Below the pieces are notes generated by a model, which saw only the letters and a list, made by a program, of their open reading frames with translations, searched no databases and was not told the origin of the DNA. Source: an uncultured Lachnospiraceae bacterium (GTDB lineage Bacteria > Bacillota > Clostridia > Lachnospirales > Lachnospiraceae). Taken from it: a DNA stretch of 36,298 bases. The translations under genes were made by a program, and so were the position numbers. Each line of letters begins with the position of its first letter. Within the stretch, counting starts at the first letter, position 1. Positions 16,269 through 23,781 of the stretch are shown in pieces. The DNA lies in the NCBI GenBank assembly GCA_910586715.1, contig CAJUJG010000034.1, positions 1 to 36,298 on the forward strand, in the 5' to 3' direction.

Positions 16269-16673
16269 TTATAGTACGGTATACCCTTTTTGCTTTAAAA
16301 CGTTTTCAACCGCTTTGGGTTCTTCCGTGTGGAATACCATAATCGGTTTGCCGGATTGGCGGTTAAAGGACAAATACAGGTAATCCAAACTGATGTTTCC
16401 GTCGCTGATAAAGCCCAAAAGCTTGTTGAGATTTCCGACCTCGTCGGTGATTTCCACGCCGATGACATTGACCATGCGGCACAGATAATCGTTATCGTTC
16501 AGCGCCTTACATGCCGTTTCGGGGTCCGATACGACCATGCGCACAATTCCGTACTCCGCGCTGTCATTCGTGACAGAGCCGAGGATATTGATTTGGTTGT
16601 CCAGCAGAATTTTTGTGATATTCTGCATGGCGCCTTTTTTATTTTCTGCGTAAATTGATATTTGTTTTAACAT
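16269..16673 (-). CDS. Tandem ACT-domain protein of the indolepyruvate oxidoreductase cluster
   Basis: This 134-residue protein is made of two ACT domains (about 1-65 and 70-134): LKQISIYAENKKGAMQNITK, then VIGVEITDEVGNLNKLLGFI. ACT domains bind amino acids and regulate enzymes, and stand-alone ones next to ior genes are common in clostridia and archaea. The gene follows iorB by 12 bases and is last in the operon, before the bidirectional terminator. By inference it senses an aromatic or branched amino acid to tune the pathway. No catalytic domain is present. Confidence 0.88.
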   Translation of the reverse strand: MLKQISIYAENKKGAMQNITKILLDNQINILGSVTNDSAEYGIVRMVVSDPETACKALNDNDYLCRMVNVIGVEITDEVGNLNKLLGFISDGNISLDYLYLSFNRQSGKPIMVFHTEEPKAVENVLKQKGYTVL

Positions 16674-16685
16674 GTTTTTTACCCC

Positions 16686-17255
16686 TTATATGGCATATCC
16701 TGCCTCAAATGCCGCCTTGTTGATTTCTACCGTCTTTGGCGGAACGGTCTGCTCGATGACTTCAAGCCACTTTTCCTTCTCAAAGTCCATGCGCTTTGCG
16801 GCAACGCCAATGATAATGGTATTGAAAACCTTGGGATTGCCAAGTTTTTTTGCCTCCGCCATTGCGTCCACGGCGATGACGTTGTGGTTTTCCCTTAAGG
16901 TTTCGATAATCTGTTCCGGATACTGTGCCGCGCCTGTCACGACGGTAATCGGGTCAATGCGCTGATCATTGACGATAATAACGCCGTCCTTTTTGAGAAA
17001 ATGTGCATAGCGCAATGCCTCAAGCCGCTCAAAGGCAATCAGCACATCCGCCTGTCCCTCTTCAACAATCGGCTCCGATACCAAATCACCGTAACGCACA
17101 AACGTAACGACGCTTCCGCCGCGCTGTGCCATACCGTGTACTTCGGAAAGTTTTACGTCAAAGCCTGCCTTTGTGGTAATTCCGCCAAGGATACGGCTTG
17201 TCAGCAGCGTTCCCTGACCGCCGACTCCGACAATCATGATATTTTTAGTCGTCAT
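16686..17255 (-). CDS. iorB: Indolepyruvate ferredoxin oxidoreductase, beta subunit
   Basis: With IorA it oxidatively decarboxylates arylpyruvates such as indolepyruvate to aryl-acetyl-CoA, reducing ferredoxin. The product is about 189 residues, of the pyruvate-ferredoxin oxidoreductase gamma-domain type: NIMIVGVGGQGTLLTSRILG, SEVHGMAQRGGSVVTFVRYG and LIAFERLEALRYAHFL are family signatures. I choose the ATG at 17255. A GGAGG lies about 11 bases upstream of it and the family starts at this point; in-frame ATGs at 17285 and 17273 lie before or overlap that site. Two strong hairpins lie between iorA and this gene. Confidence 0.92.
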   Translation of the reverse strand: MTTKNIMIVGVGGQGTLLTSRILGGITTKAGFDVKLSEVHGMAQRGGSVVTFVRYGDLVSEPIVEEGQADVLIAFERLEALRYAHFLKKDGVIIVNDQRIDPITVVTGAAQYPEQIIETLRENHNVIAVDAMAEAKKLGNPKVFNTIIIGVAAKRMDFEKEKWLEVIEQTVPPKTVEINKAAFEAGYAI

Positions 17256-17301
17256 TTTATCTAATTCCTCCATTTTTATAACCATATTCTTTTCATAGTC
17301 T

Positions 17302-17353
17302 GCAGGTTTGGATTATCCAAACCTGCAAAGTTGAAAATTTTATTTTCAACTTT
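17302..17353 (-). promoter_or_regulatory. Two tandem hairpins between iorA and iorB
   Basis: One stem is AAAGTTGAAAA (17327-17337) with TTTTCAACTTT (17343-17353). The other is GCAGGTTTGGA (17302-17312) with TCCAAACCTGC (17316-17326), perfect, with a 3-base loop. They are separated by no bases, and the iorA stop codon (17346-17348) lies in the first. Neither is followed by a T-run on the minus strand. They may set the ratio of the two subunits by mRNA processing or stability. Confidence 0.65.
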
Positions 17354-19082
17354 TGCGTTCTATGGCATCAAATTTGCAGCGTTTCATGCAGAGTCCGCAG
17401 CCGTTGCACATCGTATCGTCAATCTTGACCGTGCCGTCCTCGTTCTTTGTGATTGCAGGACAGCCCGGAACAAGGCACATGCCGCACTTCTTGCACTTTT
17501 CAGGGATTGCAACGCACTTTGCTTTTGTCGCCTGTGACTTTAACAGGGCGCACGGTGCGCATACGATAATCACCGATACTTCGTCGCGTACAACCTCACG
17601 CTTTACAATGGTTTCCAGTTCGTCAATGTCAAAAGCATCCACCTCGTAGACATGCTCGACGCCGATTGCCTTGCACAGGTGATAGAGGCTGATTGCCTTT
17701 GTTTCCTTGCCGTTTAACATCTTTCCGGTCGCGGCGTGTTCCTGATGACCGGTCATGCCGGTGGTAGAGTTATCCAAAATCATTACGGTGCCGGTCGCCT
17801 GATTGTATACCATGTTCATCAGTGAGTTGATGCCCGTATGTAAAAAGGTTGAATCGCCAATCAATGCAACCCAGTTTTTGATGTAATCCCTGCCCTTTGC
17901 CTTTTCCATACCGTGCAGTGTGGAAATCGACGCGCCCATGCAGACTGTCGTGTCAATGACATTGAGCGGTGCAACTGCGCCGAGTGTATAGCAGCCGATG
18001 TCGCCTGCGCCGTGGATGCCGAGTTTTTTGAGCACGGAGAATGTACTTCTGTGCGGGCAGCCCGGACACAGAATGGGCGGACGTGCCGGAACCTGTGCGG
18101 CAGAGGCAAGGTCAAGCGTTTCGCCGAGCACACGCTCGCGTATCATGTTTGCGCTGTATTCGCCCTGTAAGGTAAACAGTTCTTTTCCGATGCAGTCGAT
18201 GCCCCATGACTTTACCTGCTCTTCAATGAGCGGCTCAAGCTCCTCAAAGATATAAAGTTTTTCTACTTTTGACGCAAATTCTTCAATCAGCTTTCTTGGC
18301 AGCGGGTGTACCAGCCCAAGCTTTAAGACGCTTGCGTTCGGCATTGCCTCCTCCACATAGGTGTAGGGGATACCGCTTGTGATAAAGCCGATTTTCGTGT
18401 CCTTGTAAACTGCCTTATTGATTGCAAAATCACACGCGTCCTGCGCCATTTGCTTTAAGCGGTTTTCCACGTGAACGTGACGTCCCTTTGCGTTTGCAGG
18501 CATCATGACATGCTTTGCCGCGTTTCGCTCGTAAGGCTTGTCAGGAACCTCCTGCCGCGGTTCCAGGGTGACAGGTCCCTGCGAATGCGCAAGTCTTGTC
18601 GTAGTCCGAATCATGACAGGTGTGTCATATTTTTCACTGTATTCAAATGCAAGCTTTGTGAAATCCTTGGCTTCCTGCGAGTCGGACGGCTCCAATACGG
18701 GAACCTGTGCGACACGCGCCACACAGCGCGAATCCTGTTCGTTTTGTGAGGAATACAGACCGGGGTCGTCGGCTGCGACCAGTACCAGTCCTCCGTTTGC
18801 GCCGATATAGGAAACCGTATAAAGCGGGTCGCTTGCCACGTTGACGCCGACCATTTTCATGGACGCCATTGCGCGCACGCCGCTGATGGAAGCGCCGATT
18901 GCCACTTCCATAGCAACCTTTTCGTTCGGCGCCCACTCCGCATAAATTTCAGGGTATTTTACAATGTTTTCGCTGATTTCGGTGCTTGGTGTTCCGGGGT
19001 ATGCACTCGACACCTTGACACCTGCCTCGTAAGCTCCACGGGCAATCGCTTCATTGCCCAGCATAATTTTCTTTTCGCTCAT
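17346..19082 (-). CDS. iorA: Indolepyruvate ferredoxin oxidoreductase, alpha subunit
   Basis: This is the thiamine-diphosphate and iron-sulfur subunit. The 578-residue product starts MSEKKIMLGNEAIARGAYEAG. It has the pyrimidine-binding domain (VSSAYPGTPSTEI), a transketolase-like middle, and the ThDP-binding C-terminal half (CPGCPHRSTFSVLKKL, then GDIGCYTLG, then GDSTFLHTGINSLMN and ILDNSTTGMTGHQEH). Two 4Fe-4S motifs close it: CKKCGMCLVPGCP and CNGCGLCMKRCKF. The length is normal. GGAAGGAA precedes the ATG. It heads the iorA-iorB-ACT operon, with a structured leader and a good promoter. A phenylacetate/indoleacetate-CoA ligase gene, often nearby, is not in the window. Confidence 0.95.
   Translation of the reverse strand: MSEKKIMLGNEAIARGAYEAGVKVSSAYPGTPSTEISENIVKYPEIYAEWAPNEKVAMEVAIGASISGVRAMASMKMVGVNVASDPLYTVSYIGANGGLVLVAADDPGLYSSQNEQDSRCVARVAQVPVLEPSDSQEAKDFTKLAFEYSEKYDTPVMIRTTTRLAHSQGPVTLEPRQEVPDKPYERNAAKHVMMPANAKGRHVHVENRLKQMAQDACDFAINKAVYKDTKIGFITSGIPYTYVEEAMPNASVLKLGLVHPLPRKLIEEFASKVEKLYIFEELEPLIEEQVKSWGIDCIGKELFTLQGEYSANMIRERVLGETLDLASAAQVPARPPILCPGCPHRSTFSVLKKLGIHGAGDIGCYTLGAVAPLNVIDTTVCMGASISTLHGMEKAKGRDYIKNWVALIGDSTFLHTGINSLMNMVYNQATGTVMILDNSTTGMTGHQEHAATGKMLNGKETKAISLYHLCKAIGVEHVYEVDAFDIDELETIVKREVVRDEVSVIIVCAPCALLKSQATKAKCVAIPEKCKKCGMCLVPGCPAITKNEDGTVKIDDTMCNGCGLCMKRCKFDAIERKS
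18614..18627. repeat. TGACA-N4-TGTCA palindrome inside iorA (copy 3, imperfect)
   Basis: TGACAGGTGTGTCA has perfect outer arms, but the inner pair is mismatched. It lies within the iorA coding sequence and may be a chance match. Confidence 0.35.
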
Positions 19083-19122
19083 TTGCCAATTCCTTCCTAA
19101 TTATATACTTTCTGTTTTTTAT

Positions 19123-19203
19123 AAAGAACGCAAAGCGTTCTTTCGGTGTGAAGTATTAGAGTTTCTTAGGTGTTTTTTTGCGCCTTGGAAATTCTCTTCA
19201 CAC
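19123..19203 (-). promoter_or_regulatory. Structured leader of the ior operon (two hairpins)
   Basis: On the minus strand a long imperfect hairpin begins at about the expected transcript start. GTGTGAAG (19203-19196) pairs with CTTCACAC (19153-19146), and its interior continues pairing (AGA-A-TTTC with GAAA-C-TCT, then AGG with CCT). A second, perfect hairpin follows: AAAGAACGC (19143-19135), TTT loop, GCGTTCTTT (19131-19123). No T-box (AGGGTGGNACCGCG), SAM-box or other riboswitch signature is visible, and no T-run follows the second stem. Confidence 0.6.
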
Positions 19204-19205
19204 TT

Positions 19206-19234
19206 ATGATAGTGAATAAATGGAGATAAGTCAA
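19206..19234 (-). promoter_or_regulatory. Promoter of the ior operon
   Basis: On the minus strand TTGACT (19234-19229) lies 17 bases from TATCAT (19211-19206), both one base off consensus. The start near 19199 leaves a leader of about 117 bases filled by the two hairpins. Confidence 0.65.
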
Positions 19235-19337
19235 CGAAAAATATGATGAAATGTGGCTGAAAATGTATTATAGTAATAAATAGATGAAGATGTACGATAG
19301 ATCAGGATAGATTGGAAAAGTATGGGAGAGTGGAAAA

Positions 19338-21695
19338 ATGACATTAAAGGAGTTACCAATCGGAAAAACCGCTACGATTTTGACAGTCGGCGGAGAGGGG
19401 GCGCTGCGGCAGCATTTTCTTGACATGGGCGTAATCCCAAACGCCAAAGTGAGCATGGTAAAATATGCGCCGATGGGCGATCCCGTGGAGCTTCGCATTC
19501 ACGGCTATGAACTGACGCTGCGTCTTGCGGACGCGCAGCAGATAGAAATATCCGATGTGTATGATGGAATTGGCAATGTGGAAGACGAAAACAATGCGTT
19601 AAAGGAAAAGGGGAAGCCTCGGGTAAAGGCGCACCATCCGGGACTTGGCGAGGGCGGAAAGTACCATGTTAAGGCGGACGAACACCCGCTGCCAGGCGGG
19701 GAATGCATTACGTTTGCGCTTGCAGGAAACCAAAACTGCGGCAAGACGACACTGTTTAACCGCCTTACGGGCTCGAACCAGCATGTGGGAAATTTTCCCG
19801 GTGTGACAGTGGACAAAAAAGAAGGCGCGATTCGGGGCAGAACGGAAACGCTTGTCACGGACCTTCCCGGTATTTATTCCATGTCGCCGTATTCAAGTGA
19901 GGAGATTGTCACAAGGAATTTTGTGCTTGATGAGCACCCAAAGGGAATTATCAATATTGTGGACGCGACCAACATTGAGCGCAATCTGTATCTGACAATG
20001 CAGCTTTTGGAGCTGGATATTCCGATGGTGCTTGCACTGAATATGATGGACGAGGTGCGGGAAAACGGGGGCGCAGTCCGCGTCAATGAGCTGGAGGAGC
20101 TGCTCGGTATTCCGGTTGTACCGATTTCCGCGGCAAAAAACGAGGGGATTGCGGAGCTGACGGACCATGCGATGCATGTCGCCAAATATCAGGAACGCCC
20201 GGGACGGCAGGATTTCTGTGAGGCGGACGACCACGGGGGCGCAGTGCACCGGTGTCTGCATGGTATTATGCATCTGATTGAGGACCATGCGGCGGACGCA
20301 GGCGTTCCGGTGCGGTTTGCGGCGGCAAAGCTTGCAGAGGGTGATTCCCTCATACTGGAGCGGCTTTCCCTGGATGAGAATGAAAAGGAAACCTTGGAGC
20401 ATATTATTTGTCAAATGGAGAAGGAGCGCGGGCTTGACCGGGCGGCAGCGATTGCGGATATGCGCTTTTCCTTTATCAATAAAATCTGTAAGGAAACGGT
20501 GGTAAAGCCAAAAGAGAGCAGGGAGCACGCAAGGAGTGCAAAGATTGATAAAATATTAACAGGAAAGTACACGGCAATTCCGACTTTTATCGGAATTATG
20601 GGACTGGTGTTTTGGCTGACCTTTAATGTTGTTGGAGCGGGGCTGTCGGCGGTTTTAGAATTTTTTATCGGAAAACTGACAGATGCGGTGACGCTTGCAA
20701 TGGAGGCGGGAGATGTAAACGCCGTTTTGCAGTCGCTGGTGCTTGACGGAATATTTAACGGTGTGGGAAGTGTTTTGAGTTTTCTGCCGACGATTGTGAC
20801 GCTGTTCTTTTTCCTGTCGCTTTTGGAGGACAGCGGATACATGGCGCGCGTGGCGTTTGTGATGGATAAGCTGCTGCGTAAAATCGGGCTTTCGGGGCGC
20901 AGTATCGTGCCGATGCTGATTGGATTTGGCTGTACGGTGCCGGGCGTTATGGCAAGCAGGACGCTGCCTTCGGAGCGGGACAGAAAGCTTACGATTTTAC
21001 TGACGCCGTTTATGAGCTGTTCGGCAAAGCTGCCGATTTATGCGTTTTTTACGGCGGCATTTTTTGAGCGTTACAGGGCGCTTGTAATGATTGGGCTTTA
21101 TGTTGGAGGCATTTTGATTGGCATTCTGACGGCGCTTTTTATGAAGACTTTCTGCTTTCAGGGGGAGGCGGTGCCGTTTGTCATGGAGCTGCCAAATTAT
21201 CGTATGCCCGGCGCTAAAAACGTCGCACAGCTTTTGTGGGAGAAGGCAAAAGATTTTATTCAGAGGGCGTTTACGGTCATTTTTATCGCAACGATTGTGA
21301 TTTGGTTTTTACAGAATTTTGACATCGGGCTAAACGTGGTGTCAGATTCGCATGAAAGTATGCTTGCCACGGCGGCTGGCTTTATCGCACCGCTTTTTGC
21401 GCCGCTTGGCTTTGGCGACTGGAGGATTTCGACGGCTCTAATCACAGGATTTATGGCAAAGGAGAGTGTGGTGTCGACAATCTCCGTGCTGTTTGGCAGT
21501 GTAGAGGCGTTATGTGCGGCAATCACGCCTGTTTCGGCGGCGGCGCTGCTGGTGTTTTGCCTGCTGTATACGCCGTGCGTGGCGGCAGTGGCGTCCGTAA
21601 AGCGGGAGCTTGGCACAAGGTGGGCGCTGACAATGGTGGTCGGACAATGTGCGATTGCGTGGGTATGTGCGTTTGCGGTCAGTCTTTTTGGATAG
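19338..21695 (+). CDS. feoB: Fused FeoA-FeoB ferrous iron transporter
   Basis: This G-protein-coupled membrane transporter imports Fe(II). The first ~75 residues form a FeoA (SH3-like) domain (LKELPIGKTATILTVGG, FLDMGVIPNAKVSMV), joined by a linker of about 50 residues to FeoB. The G domain has G1 GNQNCGKTT (130-138), G2 GVTVDKKEG, G3 DLPG (DLPGIYSM) and G4 NMMD. The rest is the polytopic permease with gate motifs such as GFGCTVPGVMASRTL and LTPFMSCSAKLPIYAFFTAAFF. The 785-residue total fits FeoA plus a standard FeoB. A short GGGAGAG precedes the ATG. I see no clear Fur or DtxR site upstream. A small Cys-containing ORF follows. Confidence 0.95.
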   Translation: MTLKELPIGKTATILTVGGEGALRQHFLDMGVIPNAKVSMVKYAPMGDPVELRIHGYELTLRLADAQQIEISDVYDGIGNVEDENNALKEKGKPRVKAHHPGLGEGGKYHVKADEHPLPGGECITFALAGNQNCGKTTLFNRLTGSNQHVGNFPGVTVDKKEGAIRGRTETLVTDLPGIYSMSPYSSEEIVTRNFVLDEHPKGIINIVDATNIERNLYLTMQLLELDIPMVLALNMMDEVRENGGAVRVNELEELLGIPVVPISAAKNEGIAELTDHAMHVAKYQERPGRQDFCEADDHGGAVHRCLHGIMHLIEDHAADAGVPVRFAAAKLAEGDSLILERLSLDENEKETLEHIICQMEKERGLDRAAAIADMRFSFINKICKETVVKPKESREHARSAKIDKILTGKYTAIPTFIGIMGLVFWLTFNVVGAGLSAVLEFFIGKLTDAVTLAMEAGDVNAVLQSLVLDGIFNGVGSVLSFLPTIVTLFFFLSLLEDSGYMARVAFVMDKLLRKIGLSGRSIVPMLIGFGCTVPGVMASRTLPSERDRKLTILLTPFMSCSAKLPIYAFFTAAFFERYRALVMIGLYVGGILIGILTALFMKTFCFQGEAVPFVMELPNYRMPGAKNVAQLLWEKAKDFIQRAFTVIFIATIVIWFLQNFDIGLNVVSDSHESMLATAAGFIAPLFAPLGFGDWRISTALITGFMAKESVVSTISVLFGSVEALCAAITPVSAAALLVFCLLYTPCVAAVASVKRELGTRWALTMVVGQCAIAWVCAFAVSLFG

Positions 21696-21725
21696 ACAAC
21701 ATGGAAAGAATCGGGGGTTACGGTT

Positions 21726-21953
21726 ATGGGTATGGAATATGATGAGAAAATGATTGACGAAGTTTTAAAACATTTGGATAACGAAACAGAGCTTGGCGTT
21801 GTCAGAATGAGTGTCACTTTTGACGATGGGGCGGATACCGATAAAGCGGTATCCCATAAGTGCTGTAACAGTTATGGAAAACCGGCAACGGAAACGGTCG
21901 GACTGCTGGATATGTATACCGATATTAGTGCAGGGATGCCGGACAGAAGCTGA
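21726..21953 (+). CDS. Small unknown protein downstream of feoAB
   Basis: I do not recognise a family. The 75-residue product starts MGMEYDEKMIDEVLKHLD, an amphipathic helix. It has a vicinal Cys pair (HKCCNSYGKP) and ends LLDMYTDISAGMPDRS, with no membrane segment, so it is not the Cys-rich membrane FeoB-associated protein. A weak GGGGG lies about 9 bases before the ATG. It starts 30 bases after feoAB and is likely in the same transcript. A role in iron handling is suggested only by position and the Cys pair. Confidence 0.6.
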   Translation: MGMEYDEKMIDEVLKHLDNETELGVVRMSVTFDDGADTDKAVSHKCCNSYGKPATETVGLLDMYTDISAGMPDRS

Positions 21954-22007
21954 GGAAAGGTGTAGGGTGTATTGGGGTGCAGATGTCAGTGCAGGAGGAT
22001 AGGAGAC

Positions 22008-22412
22008 ATGCTTATACAGAGAATACAAAAGAAAAAAAGAGCGTTCTACGCGGCTGCATTTCTGATTTTGCTGGTGATTGAGGTTTTGATTGCGCTGTTT
22101 GTACATGACCGCTTCGTGCGTCCGTATTTGGGGGACGTGATTGTTGTGATTGTCGTGTACTGTTTTGTCAGGATTTGGGTGCCAAAGCGTTTTCGTCTTT
22201 TGCCGCTGTGGGTGTTCTGCTTTGCGGTGTGCGTGGAGATTTTGCAGTATGTGCGGATTGTGGAAATTCTAGGCGTGCAGGATAATGCGTTTTTGCGGAC
22301 GGTGATTGGCACGTCGTTTTCCTGGGGGGATATTTTGTGTTATGCGGCGGGATGTGTCGTTTTGGCGGTGTGGGAATGGTTTTTGCATAAAAGCTTTACA
22401 CCTTTTGTATAA
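22008..22412 (+). CDS. DUF2809-type small integral membrane protein
   Basis: The 134-residue product has about four hydrophobic helices (roughly 13-32, 41-56, 61-82 and 106-124). The segments YLGDVIVVIVVYCFVRIW and VIGTSFSWGDILCYAAGC resemble DUF2809, a family of unknown function. I choose ATG 22008 because AGGAGGATAGGAG lies just upstream; the earlier in-frame start at 21972 has no such site. The promoter of the next gene, pyrE, overlaps its 3' end. Confidence 0.8.
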   Translation: MLIQRIQKKKRAFYAAAFLILLVIEVLIALFVHDRFVRPYLGDVIVVIVVYCFVRIWVPKRFRLLPLWVFCFAVCVEILQYVRIVEILGVQDNAFLRTVIGTSFSWGDILCYAAGCVVLAVWEWFLHKSFTPFV

Positions 22413-22423
22413 TCTGCTATGAT
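22395..22423 (+). promoter_or_regulatory. Promoter of pyrE
   Basis: TTTACA (22395-22400) lies 17 bases from TATGAT (22418-22423), with an extended TG one base before the -10. It overlaps the end of the DUF2809 gene. The leader of about 70 bases shows no PyrR-type antiterminator or terminator structure that I can see. Confidence 0.6.
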
Positions 22424-22501
22424 GAAATAGTGATAATTTCAAAACACAAGCCCATATGAAAAAAACGAAACTGATGTGAAAATAGGAGGTTTCAAAGCAG
22501 C

Positions 22502-23176
22502 ATGGAACAATACAAAAAAGAATTTATTGAGTTTATGGTGGACTGCAATGTCCTGAAATTTGGAGAGTTTACGTTAAAAAGCGGCAGAAAGTCCCCGTTT
22601 TTTATGAATGCGGGAGCGTATGTGACAGGCTCGCAGTTAAAAAAGCTCGGACAATATTACGCGACGGCAATTCATGACAATTACGGAACGGATTTTGACG
22701 TGCTGTTTGGACCGGCGTACAAGGGAATTCCGCTTGCAGTGGCAACGACAATGGCATTCAGTGAGCTTTACGGCAGGGACATCAGATATTGTTCCAACAG
22801 AAAAGAGGTTAAGGATCACGGAGATGTGGGAATTCTTCTTGGCAGCAGCTTAAACGACGGCGACAGGGTTGTCATTATTGAGGACGTTACGACATCGGGA
22901 AAGTCCATCGAGGAAACCTTTCCTATTTTACAGGCACAGGCAAATGTCGACGTGGTGGGGCTGATGGTAAGCCTAAACCGTCAGGAGCGCGGGAAGACAC
23001 AGCAGAATGCTCTTGCGGAAATCCGGGAGATTTACGGGATTGAGACAGGTGCAATTGTTACGATGGAGGAGGTTGTGGAGCATCTCTACAACAGGACATA
23101 CAACGGCAGGGTGCTGATTGACGACGCTATGAAGAAGGCGATTGATACATATTATGCACAGTACGGCGCAAAATAA
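22502..23176 (+). CDS. pyrE: Orotate phosphoribosyltransferase
   Basis: It converts orotate and PRPP to orotidine monophosphate, the fifth step of UMP synthesis. The 224-residue product starts QYKKEFIEFMVDCNVLKFGE and contains FGEFTLKSGRKSPFFMNAG, FGPAYKGIPLA and the PRPP-binding loop RVVIIEDVTTSGKSIEE. The length is normal. AGGAGG lies about 10 bases upstream of the ATG. No other pyrimidine gene is adjacent. Confidence 0.96.
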   Translation: MEQYKKEFIEFMVDCNVLKFGEFTLKSGRKSPFFMNAGAYVTGSQLKKLGQYYATAIHDNYGTDFDVLFGPAYKGIPLAVATTMAFSELYGRDIRYCSNRKEVKDHGDVGILLGSSLNDGDRVVIIEDVTTSGKSIEETFPILQAQANVDVVGLMVSLNRQERGKTQQNALAEIREIYGIETGAIVTMEEVVEHLYNRTYNGRVLIDDAMKKAIDTYYAQYGAK

Positions 23177-23205
23177 GGATAATGGTAGAAAGGCTTGGTA
23201 TTGAT

Positions 23206-23358
23206 ATGGATGAGAAAATTTACAAGACGATGGGACGTTCGGGAGCGCTTGCCATTGTGGTTGGAGTGATTTCCATTGTAGTAGGGCTTGCAAGCGGCGT
23301 GATGCTTCTGATAAGCGGCGGCAGACTGCTTGCGGGGAGGTCTAAAATTTTATTTTAA
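23206..23358 (+). CDS. Small single-pass membrane protein
   Basis: This 50-residue protein starts MDEKIYKTMGRSGALAIVVG. It has one long hydrophobic stretch (about 13-38) with glycines, then a basic tail RLLAGRSKILF. I know of similar small ORFs next to DUF6142 genes in Lachnospiraceae, but no function. An in-frame ATG at 23182 would add eight residues but has poorly spaced AAGG. The start at 23206 has AAAGG 12 bases upstream, so neither is decisive. It follows pyrE by 29 bases and precedes the DUF6142 gene. Confidence 0.7.
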   Translation: MDEKIYKTMGRSGALAIVVGVISIVVGLASGVMLLISGGRLLAGRSKILF

Positions 23359-23431
23359 TTAAGAATGAGGTGTGGGCATTTCTGACGGAATGCCCATTGT
23401 TACTGTTTTATTCGGAAAAGGAATGTTGTTT

Positions 23432-23755
23432 ATGGCTCAAAGATTCAGAAAATCGGGATATATTTTTACCGATAAGAAAAATCCGCGTTGGGGAATTATG
23501 TCAACCCTTTTGGGTTTGATTGCAGTGGTGTCCATGGTGCTTGCCGTGTACTGTACATACCTTGACAAGGGCAATGCGCCGATGCAGTACGGAATGGTGG
23601 TACTCCTCTCCGTAATTTATGCCATGACAGGTATGCTTCTTGGCGTGAAATCCCTTTTGGGAAAGGATATTTTTAAGCTGTTTCCAATTATGGGGATTGT
23701 GCTGAACGTGCTTGCCGTGCTGGCTGGCGGGTTTATTTTGTATTTGGGATATTAA
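23432..23755 (+). CDS. DUF6142 family membrane protein
   Basis: The 107-residue product has a basic N-terminus (MAQRFRKSGYIFTDKKNPRWG) and three hydrophobic helices (about 22-43, 51-68 and 84-106). This looks like the DUF6142 family, found in Lachnospiraceae and without known function. The ATG at 23432 is preferred because AAAAGGA lies about 9 bases upstream. The small membrane protein gene lies 73 bases before it, and both probably belong to the pyrE transcript. Confidence 0.8.
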   Translation: MAQRFRKSGYIFTDKKNPRWGIMSTLLGLIAVVSMVLAVYCTYLDKGNAPMQYGMVVLLSVIYAMTGMLLGVKSLLGKDIFKLFPIMGIVLNVLAVLAGGFILYLGY

Positions 23756-23781
23756 TTTTGTGAAAGGAATATGGTTATAAA

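Noticed and set aside
16562..16575. TGTCATTCGTGACA inverted repeat in the ACT-domain gene
   Set aside because: It has the arms in the opposite order to the TGACA-N4-TGTCA family, so I did not count it as a copy.
19893..20528. Long antisense open frame opposite feoAB, and similar frames opposite other genes
   Set aside because: They lie entirely opposite well-identified genes, and their translations show no family features.
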